Assembly: GCA_937900875.1 (NCBI GenBank) | Contig: CALCGD010000226.1 | Location: 1-38,506 of the forward strand | From: an uncultured Flavobacteriales bacterium | GTDB lineage: Bacteria; Bacteroidota; Bacteroidia; UBA10329 | Direction of reading: 5' to 3' | Length of the DNA stretch: 38,506 nucleotides | Notes under the pieces: model-generated | The model's database searches: none | What the model was told of the DNA's origin: nothing | What the model saw: the letters and a program-made list of their open reading frames with translations, nothing else | Made by a program: the position numbers and the translations under genes | Shown: piece after piece, positions 28,230 to 36,097 of the stretch | Position numbering within the stretch: position 1 is the stretch's first letter | Layout: each line of letters starts with the position of its first letter

Positions 28230-29767
28230 TTTGATTTCAAACTAGCAGTAGGAAGTTCAAATCCACCTGTTTCTAGGAATATCACTTCTGGTTCGTTCAT
28301 AATATAGAACCTGTCGTTCACGCGCTCCATTCTCGTATTCCAGTCGGAGAGGTTCTGCATATCGTGTAACGGCCAATGCGTACCAACCATGGCTATTTTG
28401 CATTCTGAGTCTAAATAACACTCATTCACATCTTCAATGTAGCGCTGCACTCGGTCCGTTTCAAACAGATAACGAAAGCTGCTTTCATCATTACCGAGAT
28501 AGTTCAACTGCCAAGCAAGTTGCCACTCAGAAACGAACGCGTGGTTGATATCTCGCGATTTCAATTCTGCTCTAAGCTCGTTCAAAACCTGCATGTCGTT
28601 TAATTTGGGTTCTAGCCAAAACCCTGTGTAATTACTGTATCCAGAAACGCCTGGCAGCATAACTAGAACAAGTGTCAGCAGTCCTATAGCTTTTGCAAGT
28701 TGATTGAAACTTACTGTATGGAGATAGACTAAGGTTGTGGTAAGTAAAAGCATTATTCCAGTATAGAACGGTAGTAAATACCTCCCGCCCGAAACTCCAA
28801 AAAAGGCTACAGGTATTGCTGAAAGCACTATGCCTAAAGCGAGAAGAAGCAGGTTTGTCTTTTGCTCACGTTTGGACTTGCTTAAAGTAAATGCGAATAG
28901 CAGCACCACACAAACTGAAAGACCAAGTGCACTCCATTTCACCATTTCAGGTACTTTATAAAGGTCTCTGTATGAAAACCAACCGGTAAAATTTGACCAA
29001 AAACCGTCTATTAAATACGTGCTGAAATTTTGGAATTCGAAAACGCCAACTCCAGTTGGGGTCCAATAATCGCTGTTGAGATAAGCGGGTAATCGCAGTA
29101 AAATCAAAGACACTAAACCAATTGCTATTAGTGGCAGAATATCTGTCTTGTTTATAGAAAACAACCGCTTTACTAGTAATGGTAAAACGGGAAGTAAGAA
29201 AAGCGGCTGTGCCCAAATAATGATGCTGCCAATAATGACGACTACAACCCAATTTTTCCGTTCCCATTTTCGGTAAAGAAGTACTTGCTCTAGGATAAAT
29301 GCTATTCCTACAAATGCGGTAATGTATCCGCCTCTAAGTTTTGTTGCCCAAACCAGCCAAGTTGGGAATAAAGCCAGAATTATTACCGCCAATAAGAATG
29401 CGATTTGATTGAACTCTAGTTTTCTAAAAACGCGCACAAAACGCTGAATTCCAAGTGAAAAGAGAAGCATTCCACCAAGTTTTAGACTTGCAAGACTGCT
29501 GCCTAGAAACGGTATAAACACCGCAGCTGAGAGTACTTCGAAAAAGGAAAGCCCGTAATTCTGGCCGTAGAAATAAAAGGGAATGTTGGTTCCGTTCAGT
29601 AGATCTCTCGCCATAATACCAAGCATGGCCTCATCGCCATCAAAATAGACATGTGCACTTAGTAAGTAGGGCAATCTTGCTACAACAACTACTGCAAACG
29701 CAAACAGCCATTCTAGTAGGAATGACCGTTCAAATACGCGATACAAATAGGTTGGTTGCTGAAGCAT
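28226..29767 (-). CDS. Polytopic membrane protein, glycosyltransferase family 39-like
   Basis: Many TM helices; HVYFDGDEAMLGIMARDLLNGTNIPFYFYGQNYGLSFFEVLSAAVF resembles the GT39 first loop. MLQQ start (29767) preferred because the ORF start at 29827 lies inside a terminator hairpin. Confidence 0.75.
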   Translation of the reverse strand: MLQQPTYLYRVFERSFLLEWLFAFAVVVVARLPYLLSAHVYFDGDEAMLGIMARDLLNGTNIPFYFYGQNYGLSFFEVLSAAVFIPFLGSSLASLKLGGMLLFSLGIQRFVRVFRKLEFNQIAFLLAVIILALFPTWLVWATKLRGGYITAFVGIAFILEQVLLYRKWERKNWVVVVIIGSIIIWAQPLFLLPVLPLLVKRLFSINKTDILPLIAIGLVSLILLRLPAYLNSDYWTPTGVGVFEFQNFSTYLIDGFWSNFTGWFSYRDLYKVPEMVKWSALGLSVCVVLLFAFTLSKSKREQKTNLLLLALGIVLSAIPVAFFGVSGGRYLLPFYTGIMLLLTTTLVYLHTVSFNQLAKAIGLLTLVLVMLPGVSGYSNYTGFWLEPKLNDMQVLNELRAELKSRDINHAFVSEWQLAWQLNYLGNDESSFRYLFETDRVQRYIEDVNECYLDSECKIAMVGTHWPLHDMQNLSDWNTRMERVNDRFYIMNEPEVIFLETGGFELPTASLKSN

Positions 29768-29815
29768 TAAGAAGCGCAAGATAATCAGCCTAAAACCGAT
29801 GACATTATTAGAAAT

Positions 29816-29850
29816 GAAAAGCCCCATCCATAAAATGGACGGGGCTTCAA
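29816..29850 (-). terminator. Intrinsic terminator downstream of ndk
   Basis: aagccccatccat-aaa-atggacggggctt: 13-bp stem with one wobble position, followed on the minus strand by TTTT. Confidence 0.85.
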
Positions 29851-29869
29851 TTAAATATTATTCAATCAG

Positions 29870-30289
29870 TTACGGACGCTCAACTTGAGAGAAGAAGAAA
29901 TTTCCTTCAATCGCGGCATTTTCGTCACTATCAGAACCGTGCACAGCGTTTTTCGCTTTGCTTTCTGCAAAAGCAGCTCTAATTGTTCCTTCTGCGGCTT
30001 CTGCCGGGTCGGTAGCTCCAATCAGGGTTCTAAAATCTGCAACTGCGTTATCTTTTTCTAAAATGGCAGCCACAATAGGACCTGAGCTCATGTACTCAAC
30101 CAACTCACCGTAAAACGGACGCTCACTGTGAACTTCGTAAAACTTGCCCGCCTGCTCTGCAGAAAGACGAGTGTACTTCATTGCCACAATTCTGTATCCT
30201 GCTCCGTTTATCTTTTCAAGAATTCCACCGATGTAGTTTTTTTCAACTGCATCTGGCTTAACCATTGTAAATGTTCTGTTAGTTGCCAT
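29870..30289 (-). CDS. ndk: Nucleoside-diphosphate kinase
   Basis: [39 protein letters not shown]...[31 protein letters not shown]. Start 30289 (MATNRTF). Confidence 0.97.
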   Translation of the reverse strand: MATNRTFTMVKPDAVEKNYIGGILEKINGAGYRIVAMKYTRLSAEQAGKFYEVHSERPFYGELVEYMSSGPIVAAILEKDNAVADFRTLIGATDPAEAAEGTIRAAFAESKAKNAVHGSDSDENAAIEGNFFFSQVERP

Positions 30290-30318
30290 TGTTGTTTTTG
30301 TGTGTTTTAAACTTGCCG

Positions 30319-30326
30319 CGAAAATA
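30319..30326 (-). promoter_or_regulatory. candidate -7 element TATTTTCG for ndk
   Basis: Minus-strand TAnnTTCG, 29 nt upstream of the ndk ATG. Confidence 0.4.
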
Positions 30327-30352
30327 GAAAAAAGCCTCGCGCCCCAATTGGT

Positions 30353-30360
30353 TAACTTCG
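30353..30360 (+). promoter_or_regulatory. candidate -7 element TAACTTCG for the DHH phosphoesterase gene
   Basis: TAnnTTCG, 23 nt upstream of the TTG at 30384; divergent from the ndk motif. Confidence 0.4.
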
Positions 30361-30383
30361 CAATCCTTAAATAAGACTGAAAA

Positions 30384-31391
30384 TTGAGTAAAACCGACTT
30401 TACCGAACTGAAAGCATTGCTTTCAACCCCCAAACAAATTGCCATTGTTTCTCATAAAAGTCCGGATGGAGATGCCATTGGTTCTTCGCTCGGATTGTAC
30501 CATTACCTCGTTTCCAACGGACACAAGGTGGATGTGATTATGCCAAATGATTACCCAACATTCTTAAAATGGATGCCGGGAACCGATAAAGTGGTGTTTC
30601 ATGAGGGAAATGAGGCTAATGCCGAATCGCTCATCAATGCTGCGGAGGTTCTGTTTTGCCTCGATTTTAATACTCCAAGTCGGGCTTTTGGTTTAGAAGA
30701 TGTAATTCTAAGGTCGAAGAATGTGAAGGTTATGATTGATCATCATCCTCAACCCGATGATTTTGCTGATTTTATATTGTCAGACACATCTGCATGTTCC
30801 ACAGCACAGCTCATTCATAGGTATGCAGAAATGATGGGTGATAAGATTCCGAACAAAGAATCTGGAGAGTGTTTGTACACAGGTATTATGACTGATAGTG
30901 GAAGCTTTCGCTTTCCGTCCACAACCGCTGAAACACATCGTATTGTGGCAGATTTAATGGATTTGGGGGTGGATAATGCGGAGGTTTACAATCTGGTGAA
31001 CAACACTTCATCAGAGCACAGACTTCGCTTGTTAGGTTACTGTATTGACGATAAATTGAACGTTTTCTCGAAGTACGGAACTGCGTTTATTTCACTTTCC
31101 TTAGAGGAAAAAAAGCGTTTTCATTTCCAAAAAGGCGATACCGAAGGCACGGTGAATTATCCGCTTTCCATAGAAGGTGTTTGTTTCTCAGCCATCTTCA
31201 TTGAGGCAGAAGAATTGATTAAGATTTCATTCCGTTCTATCGGAGATTTTGATGTGAATATGTTTGCCAGAACGCATTTTGAAGGCGGAGGTCATCGGAA
31301 TGCAGCTGGTGGTAAATCTGATCTTGGGTTGCAAGAAACCATCGATAAATTCGTTGGGCTTTTACCTGAGTATGCAGATAAATTGAAATAA
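30384..31391 (+). CDS. DHH family phosphoesterase (NrnA-like oligoribonuclease/pAp phosphatase)
   Basis: [83 protein letters not shown]. Confidence 0.93.
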   Translation: MSKTDFTELKALLSTPKQIAIVSHKSPDGDAIGSSLGLYHYLVSNGHKVDVIMPNDYPTFLKWMPGTDKVVFHEGNEANAESLINAAEVLFCLDFNTPSRAFGLEDVILRSKNVKVMIDHHPQPDDFADFILSDTSACSTAQLIHRYAEMMGDKIPNKESGECLYTGIMTDSGSFRFPSTTAETHRIVADLMDLGVDNAEVYNLVNNTSSEHRLRLLGYCIDDKLNVFSKYGTAFISLSLEEKKRFHFQKGDTEGTVNYPLSIEGVCFSAIFIEAEELIKISFRSIGDFDVNMFARTHFEGGGHRNAAGGKSDLGLQETIDKFVGLLPEYADKLK

Positions 31392-31397
31392 TAAAAG

Positions 31398-31931
31398 GTG
31401 CGTTTTACGTTTTCAATCTTCTTCATTTTGACAATTGCCTTGTCCTGCAACACCCCAAAACCAGACGCTCCTGTTAATCCTGCCAAGTTCAAACAACCAC
31501 TTGTAAAGGCTAATCAAGCGCTTGTGGAGGTTGAAAATCAGGACATCGAGAATTACATCAATCGGAATAAGTGGAATGTGACTGAAACCGGTTCTGGTCT
31601 TCGATATCAGATTTACCAAAAGGGAGATGGTAAAAAGGTTGAGGAAGGAAAAGTGATTCAGTGTGCTTACGAAACAAGCCTACTCACCGGAAAAGTTTGC
31701 TACACGTCAAAAGACCTAGGACCCAAAGAATTCCTAGTTGGAAGAGGCGGAGTGGAGAGCGGATTGGAAGAAGCGGTTCTGCACTTTCGTGAGGGAGACA
31801 AGGTTAAAATAATTTTACCTTCGCACCTCGCTTTTGGCCTTCTGGGAGACGAGGATTGTATCCCCAAAAAGGCGGTAGTGGTATACGACTTACAGGTGAT
31901 TTACGTATTAGATCCAATAAACCAAAATTGA
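31398..31931 (+). CDS. gldI: GldI-like FKBP-type peptidyl-prolyl isomerase lipoprotein
   Basis: Lipobox ALSCNTPKP; FKBP domain GSGLRYQIYQKGDGKKVEEGKVIQCAYETSLLTGKVCYTSKD...GLEEAVLHFREGDKVKIILPSHLAFGL; located downstream of a DHH gene as recalled for flavobacterial gldI loci. GTG start. Confidence 0.7.
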   Translation: MRFTFSIFFILTIALSCNTPKPDAPVNPAKFKQPLVKANQALVEVENQDIENYINRNKWNVTETGSGLRYQIYQKGDGKKVEEGKVIQCAYETSLLTGKVCYTSKDLGPKEFLVGRGGVESGLEEAVLHFREGDKVKIILPSHLAFGLLGDEDCIPKKAVVVYDLQVIYVLDPINQN

Positions 31932-31933
31932 AA

Positions 31934-32749
31934 ATGAAAAGATTATCCCTTATTCTAATTGTTGCTTCGCTTTTTACAGCGGGCTGCAAAGTGTCTCAGA
32001 AAACAGGAAAAACAGCTGCTGCTCCAGTGGTTGATACGATTACAACAGCTTCTGGCCTCAAGTACCGAGTGTGGAGAAAAGGTGATGGAGTAAAACCAGA
32101 AGCGGGTGATAAGGTAATGGTTCATTATGCTGGTAGATTACTAGATGGATCTCCGTTCGATAATTCTTACGACAGAGGAAATCCGTTTGGTTTCCCACTG
32201 GGAGAAGGAAAGGTAATTAAAGGTTGGGATGAAGGCATTGCACTCCTAAACGTGGGCGATTCGGCAACACTAATCATTCCTTCAGAACTGGGTTATGGGG
32301 CAGCAGATAGGCCAACCATTCCAGCCAATTCAACCTTGATTTTCGATGTTGAATTGATGGATGTTAAAAAGACAATTAAGCCGGTACCTTTTGAAACTGC
32401 CGGCTTAGATACCATTTCAACCGGGACTGGTTTAAAGTACATTCGACTAAATAAAACTGAAGGCGCACCAGTAACCACGGGGTCTACAGTAGCGGTGCAT
32501 TACACTGGTTACTTGTATGACGGAACCATTTTCGATAGTTCGGTATCCAGAGGCGAGCCTATTAGCTTTCCAATTGGAGTTAACCGAGTAATTAAAGGTT
32601 GGGATGAAGGCATTGCTTACCTCAAAGTGGGGGAGAAAGCCAGGTTGCTAATTCCTTATCGATTGGCTTATGGTGATAGAGGTGCTGGGGCCATGATACA
32701 GCCTAAAACGAATCTAATTTTTGATGTCGAGCTCATTAGTGTGAAATGA
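31934..32749 (+). CDS. Lipoprotein with two tandem FKBP-type PPIase domains
   Basis: Lipobox FTAGCKVS; two copies of TASGLKYRVWRKGDG...KVMVHYAGRLLDGSPFDNS...VIKGWDEGIALL and STGTGLKYIRLNKTEG...VAVHYTGYLYDGTIFDSS...VIKGWDEGIAYL. Start 31934 preferred over 31856. Confidence 0.93.
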   Translation: MKRLSLILIVASLFTAGCKVSQKTGKTAAAPVVDTITTASGLKYRVWRKGDGVKPEAGDKVMVHYAGRLLDGSPFDNSYDRGNPFGFPLGEGKVIKGWDEGIALLNVGDSATLIIPSELGYGAADRPTIPANSTLIFDVELMDVKKTIKPVPFETAGLDTISTGTGLKYIRLNKTEGAPVTTGSTVAVHYTGYLYDGTIFDSSVSRGEPISFPIGVNRVIKGWDEGIAYLKVGEKARLLIPYRLAYGDRGAGAMIQPKTNLIFDVELISVK

Positions 32750-32787
32750 TATAATGACTTGATTTTAAGGAGATAAGAGTTTAAATT

Positions 32788-32814
32788 AGGGGTTGAAGTT
32801 CAACCCCTTTTTTA
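32788..32814 (+). terminator. Intrinsic terminator
   Basis: AGGGGTTGA-AGT-TCAACCCCT followed by a T run. Confidence 0.88.
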
Positions 32815-32821
32815 TTTTCTA

Positions 32822-34066
32822 ATGAATCCGAATTACATTCTTTGGGCAATTCCAATTTTTCTCCTTTCCATCATTGGCGAATTCATCCATAATTACTTTA
32901 AGAAAGGAGGAAAGGACTTCAATTTTGAAGACAGCATTACTAACCTAAATATCGGTGTCGGAAGTCAAGCAGTTGGGGCTTTAACCAAGGCTGGACTGTT
33001 AATGATGTATGCTTTGATTTACGAGAATCTGCGATTCTTTTCCATTGAACCAAGTTGGTACAGTGTACTTATTGCCATTGTTGTGTTCGATTATGTGTTC
33101 TACTGGGCACACAGGTGGGGGCACGAGTGGAATATTTTCTGGGGCGCGCACATCGTTCATCATCAAAGCGAAGAATACAATCTTACCGTGGCCTTGCGTC
33201 AGAGTTGGTTTCATAATCTGCTGGCATTCCCGTTGTTTTTGCCAATCCCGTTTCTCGGAATAGACCCTTTGAGTTTTGGTGCTGCTGCGGGTATTGTAAC
33301 GCTGTATCAGTACTGGATTCATACCAAAGCCATTGATAGAATGCCAAAATGGTTCGAATTTATCTTCAATTCTCCAGCGCATCATCGCGTACATCACGCC
33401 ACCAACGAGCAGTATTTAGATCATAATTATGCCGCAACCTTCATCCTTTGGGATCGACTACACGGAACATTTATTGACGAAAAAGAAGAGTGTATTTATG
33501 GGATTACTACTCAGCTAAAAAGCTGGAATACGGTTTGGGCCAATTTTCATTTTTATGCTGAGATGTGGGAAGGAAGTAAGCAACTGAAAACCGTTAAAGA
33601 GAAAATAGCGCTCATTTTCCGTGGGCCAGAATATTTAGGTCGATTGCTTGGACAGGTAAGTGATGGCGGCAAAACTGCAACTTCTGTAGTCAAGAAATAC
33701 GCTACTGAGACACCATTACACCTTCAAATTTATGTCAGTTTACAGTTTCTGTTGCTCACCTACTTCCTCACGGCATACATGGGCGAGATACAAAACCTAA
33801 CGCTGTTTTACCAAGTAGCGTTCTTCTTCCTCATCTGTTTGAGTACACTTTCGGTAGGCGCAATTATGGAAAACAAACCATGGTTTTACATTGTAGAAAT
33901 TGCACGCTTCCTCATGTTTGTACCGCTTTACAATCTGTGCTATCACAATTATTTCACCGAATGGTACAACCTTACATTACCCTTATCCATCATCATGTCG
34001 GCAATCTTTACCGTTTGGATGTTGGCCGATTTGTACGTGAGAAGGCTGAGGCCGAGGATGGCGTAG
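32822..34066 (+). CDS. Sterol desaturase / fatty acid hydroxylase family protein
   Basis: Membrane protein with His motifs HRWGHE, HIVHHQSEEYN, HRVHHATNEQYLDHNY. Confidence 0.92.
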   Translation: MNPNYILWAIPIFLLSIIGEFIHNYFKKGGKDFNFEDSITNLNIGVGSQAVGALTKAGLLMMYALIYENLRFFSIEPSWYSVLIAIVVFDYVFYWAHRWGHEWNIFWGAHIVHHQSEEYNLTVALRQSWFHNLLAFPLFLPIPFLGIDPLSFGAAAGIVTLYQYWIHTKAIDRMPKWFEFIFNSPAHHRVHHATNEQYLDHNYAATFILWDRLHGTFIDEKEECIYGITTQLKSWNTVWANFHFYAEMWEGSKQLKTVKEKIALIFRGPEYLGRLLGQVSDGGKTATSVVKKYATETPLHLQIYVSLQFLLLTYFLTAYMGEIQNLTLFYQVAFFFLICLSTLSVGAIMENKPWFYIVEIARFLMFVPLYNLCYHNYFTEWYNLTLPLSIIMSAIFTVWMLADLYVRRLRPRMA

Positions 34067-34086
34067 TACTTTGGATGGCAAGATTT

Positions 34087-34356
34087 CTAGCCAGTGCTAA
34101 AAATAATCAGTGCTGAAAAAACGGTAAGTAGCATCACCAAAGCCAAACTCCATACTGGATGGGCTTGCTTTAGCTCCATAAACCAAAGGCTTACACTCAT
34201 AAATTTCGCCACGGTAATTGCCATCAGAACAACGGCAAGACTGAATCCGGAAAACTGATTTTCTGATAGATAAAAGCTTGCAACAGTTAGGGTCATAAGC
34301 AGAAACCAAACTATAGTTATGGTTTTCGTAGTAGTACGCTTGCTGTTTTTAGGCAT
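34087..34356 (-). CDS. Prokaryotic cytochrome c oxidase subunit IV-like membrane protein (NorF/COX4_pro-like)
   Basis: About 89 aa with three predicted TM helices (LAVVLMAITVAKFMSVSLWFMELKQAHPVWSLALVMLLTVF); start 34356 overlaps the upstream subunit III-like stop. Confidence 0.72.
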   Translation of the reverse strand: MPKNSKRTTTKTITIVWFLLMTLTVASFYLSENQFSGFSLAVVLMAITVAKFMSVSLWFMELKQAHPVWSLALVMLLTVFSALIIFSTG

Positions 34357-34928
34357 TAGTGAAGAAGGTAGATTACAGGAAACAGCATTAACCATATAAG
34401 ATCACACATGTGCCAAAAAGCAGCGCCAGCTTCAATGTCGGCTAAGTTTGAAGGTCCATATACGGCATTCCCAGTTCTGACGGAAAGAAACAGTAGGATT
34501 ACAACGCCTATAAGAACATGTATGAAATGAAAGCCAGTTAGAAGCCAATAAAACATGAAAAAGGCATCATGTTCGATGCCAATTCCAATCTGTAGCTTTT
34601 CCGAATACTCAGTTGCTTTAAGTACAATAAAAAGCACTCCTAGAAGTGCTGTTGTACGCATGAGAGAAATGCTGGTTTTCTTTTTGCCACTTTTCAGCGC
34701 TTGCACGCTCAGCGCCATTAAAAAACCACTTGTTAGCAATACCAAGGTGTTAATCATTCCGAGCGCTGTGTTTAGCATCGCTTGGCCTTCGGCAAAAATT
34801 ATTGGCTCATCAACACGATAAAAGTTGAAAGCTACTAATCCCATTGAGAATGTGAAAAGCTCCAAAAAAATGACCATCCAAATCAGGATGCCACCAGGTG
34901 GGTAATACAAGCGTTCCGATTCTTCCAT
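34356..34928 (-). CDS. Cytochrome c oxidase subunit III-like (NorE-like)
   Basis: PPGGILIWMVIFLELFTFSMGLVAF, NTALGMINTLVLLTSGFLMALSVQAL, EYSEKLQIGIGIEHDAFFMFYWLLTGFHFIHVLIGVVIL, AAFWHMCDLIWLMLFPVIYLL. MEESERL start (34928) preferred over 34988. Confidence 0.85.
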   Translation of the reverse strand: MEESERLYYPPGGILIWMVIFLELFTFSMGLVAFNFYRVDEPIIFAEGQAMLNTALGMINTLVLLTSGFLMALSVQALKSGKKKTSISLMRTTALLGVLFIVLKATEYSEKLQIGIGIEHDAFFMFYWLLTGFHFIHVLIGVVILLFLSVRTGNAVYGPSNLADIEAGAAFWHMCDLIWLMLFPVIYLLH

Positions 34929-34944
34929 TAGAATGCACCAGTAA

Positions 34945-35652
34945 TCATTTACCCAATAAGAACATACAAGGCCGCTTATGGATGTCAATTTTCATGGCCT
35001 TCCATTCATCAATGGCTAATGTTTTTATTTGCTCGGATTCTAGCGTTATATCTACCGCCACACACAGTTTGTGTTTGGCGTTGCAGGTTTTCAAGATGTC
35101 GTCAAACATGGCTTGGTTACGGTACGGAGTTTCCATAAAAATCTGCGTGTCTCCCGTCTTTGCAACCCGCGAATCGAGTTCGCGCAACTTATGAATCTTC
35201 TCTTTTTTCTCTATCGGTAAGTAGCCGTTAAACGTAAATCCTTGCCCATTCAACCCACTAGCCATTAGCCCGAGTAGGATGGAGGAAGGCCCGATTAACG
35301 GAACCACCTTAATGTTGTACAAATGGGCTTCGGCCATTAAAATCTGACCTGGATCTGCTACGCCTGGGCAACCCGCCTCAGACATTATTCCAACATCTTT
35401 TCCTTGCAATAGCAGCTCAATTGGTCTCGAAATTTCATCGCGTCTCGTTCGCTTATCAAGTAGAATCAACTCCAATTTGTTGAAATCTCTTTTGTTTCCA
35501 GTAGAGCGGATGAATCGTCTTGCCGTCTTTTCGTTCTCAACAACCATGTAATCCAACTCTTCCAGCAATCGAAGATTTATGGCTGGGAATAACCTATCGT
35601 TATTCGTTTCTCCCATCGAAACAGGAATTAGGTACAATATCCCTGTACTCAT
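34945..35652 (-). CDS. TP-methylase-fold SAM-dependent methyltransferase (RsmI-like)
   Basis: ILYLIPVSMG..., FIRSTGNKRDFNKLELILLDKRTRRDEI, GKDVGIMSEAGCPGVADPGQILMAEAH, PLIGPSSILLGLMASGLNGQGFTFNGYLP. Confidence 0.9.
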   Translation of the reverse strand: MSTGILYLIPVSMGETNNDRLFPAINLRLLEELDYMVVENEKTARRFIRSTGNKRDFNKLELILLDKRTRRDEISRPIELLLQGKDVGIMSEAGCPGVADPGQILMAEAHLYNIKVVPLIGPSSILLGLMASGLNGQGFTFNGYLPIEKKEKIHKLRELDSRVAKTGDTQIFMETPYRNQAMFDDILKTCNAKHKLCVAVDITLESEQIKTLAIDEWKAMKIDIHKRPCMFLLGK

Positions 35653-36094
35653 TTTATCGTTTTAATGAAAGAATTGCATGCGTAATCCAAAAGTTCGTAC
35701 ACCCGGCCAAAACCATCATCATAATACGGGTCTGGAACAGATTTGCCTTTTACTTCATTTCCAAAATCAAGTATCAAATGCACCTTGGCCTTGTCATTCT
35801 CATTTCTTGCCATTGCAAGATAGAAGTGTCCATCACCAGAATATGGTCGAACTTATCAAAATCCCCGAGTTTGAATTGGCGAGACCGCTGACCTGAAATG
35901 TCGATTCCATTTAGCGTCATTTCTGCCAAGGCTCGTTCGTCAGGGCGTTCATCTTGATGCCAGTTAGAGGTACCTGCACTGTCTACAAAAAGAGCAAGGC
36001 CCGAAAATCGGGCCTTGCGTTTAAGAATGCCTTCGGCCATTGGGCTTCGGCAAATATTTCCTAGACAAACCATTAACACGCGGTTCGCGCTCAT
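35649..36094 (-). pseudogene. Low-molecular-weight protein tyrosine phosphatase, frameshifted (two frames)
   Basis: Frame 1 (36094..35774): VLMVCLGNICRSPMAEGILKRK...DKFDHILVMDTS then IL QWQEMRMTRPRCI stop. The other frame resumes (about 35822..35649) YLAMARNENDKAKVHLILDFGNEVKGKSVPDPYYDDGFGRVYELLDYACNSFIKTIK stop, with an ATGA overlap with the next gene. Confidence 0.85.
35988..36018 (-). terminator. Intragenic terminator-like hairpin inside the LMW-PTP gene
   Basis: Minus strand GCAAGGCCCGA-TTT-TCGGGCCTTGC (perfect 11-bp stem) followed by TCTTTTTG. Confidence 0.55.
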
Positions 36095-36097
36095 GGC

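Noticed and set aside
32999-33397. 132-aa minus-strand ORF
   Set aside because: Antisense to the sterol desaturase His-box region; no independent support.
34092-34115. Short direct repeat cagtgct...cagtgct
   Set aside because: Only 7 bp, at the end of the COX4-like gene; expected by chance.
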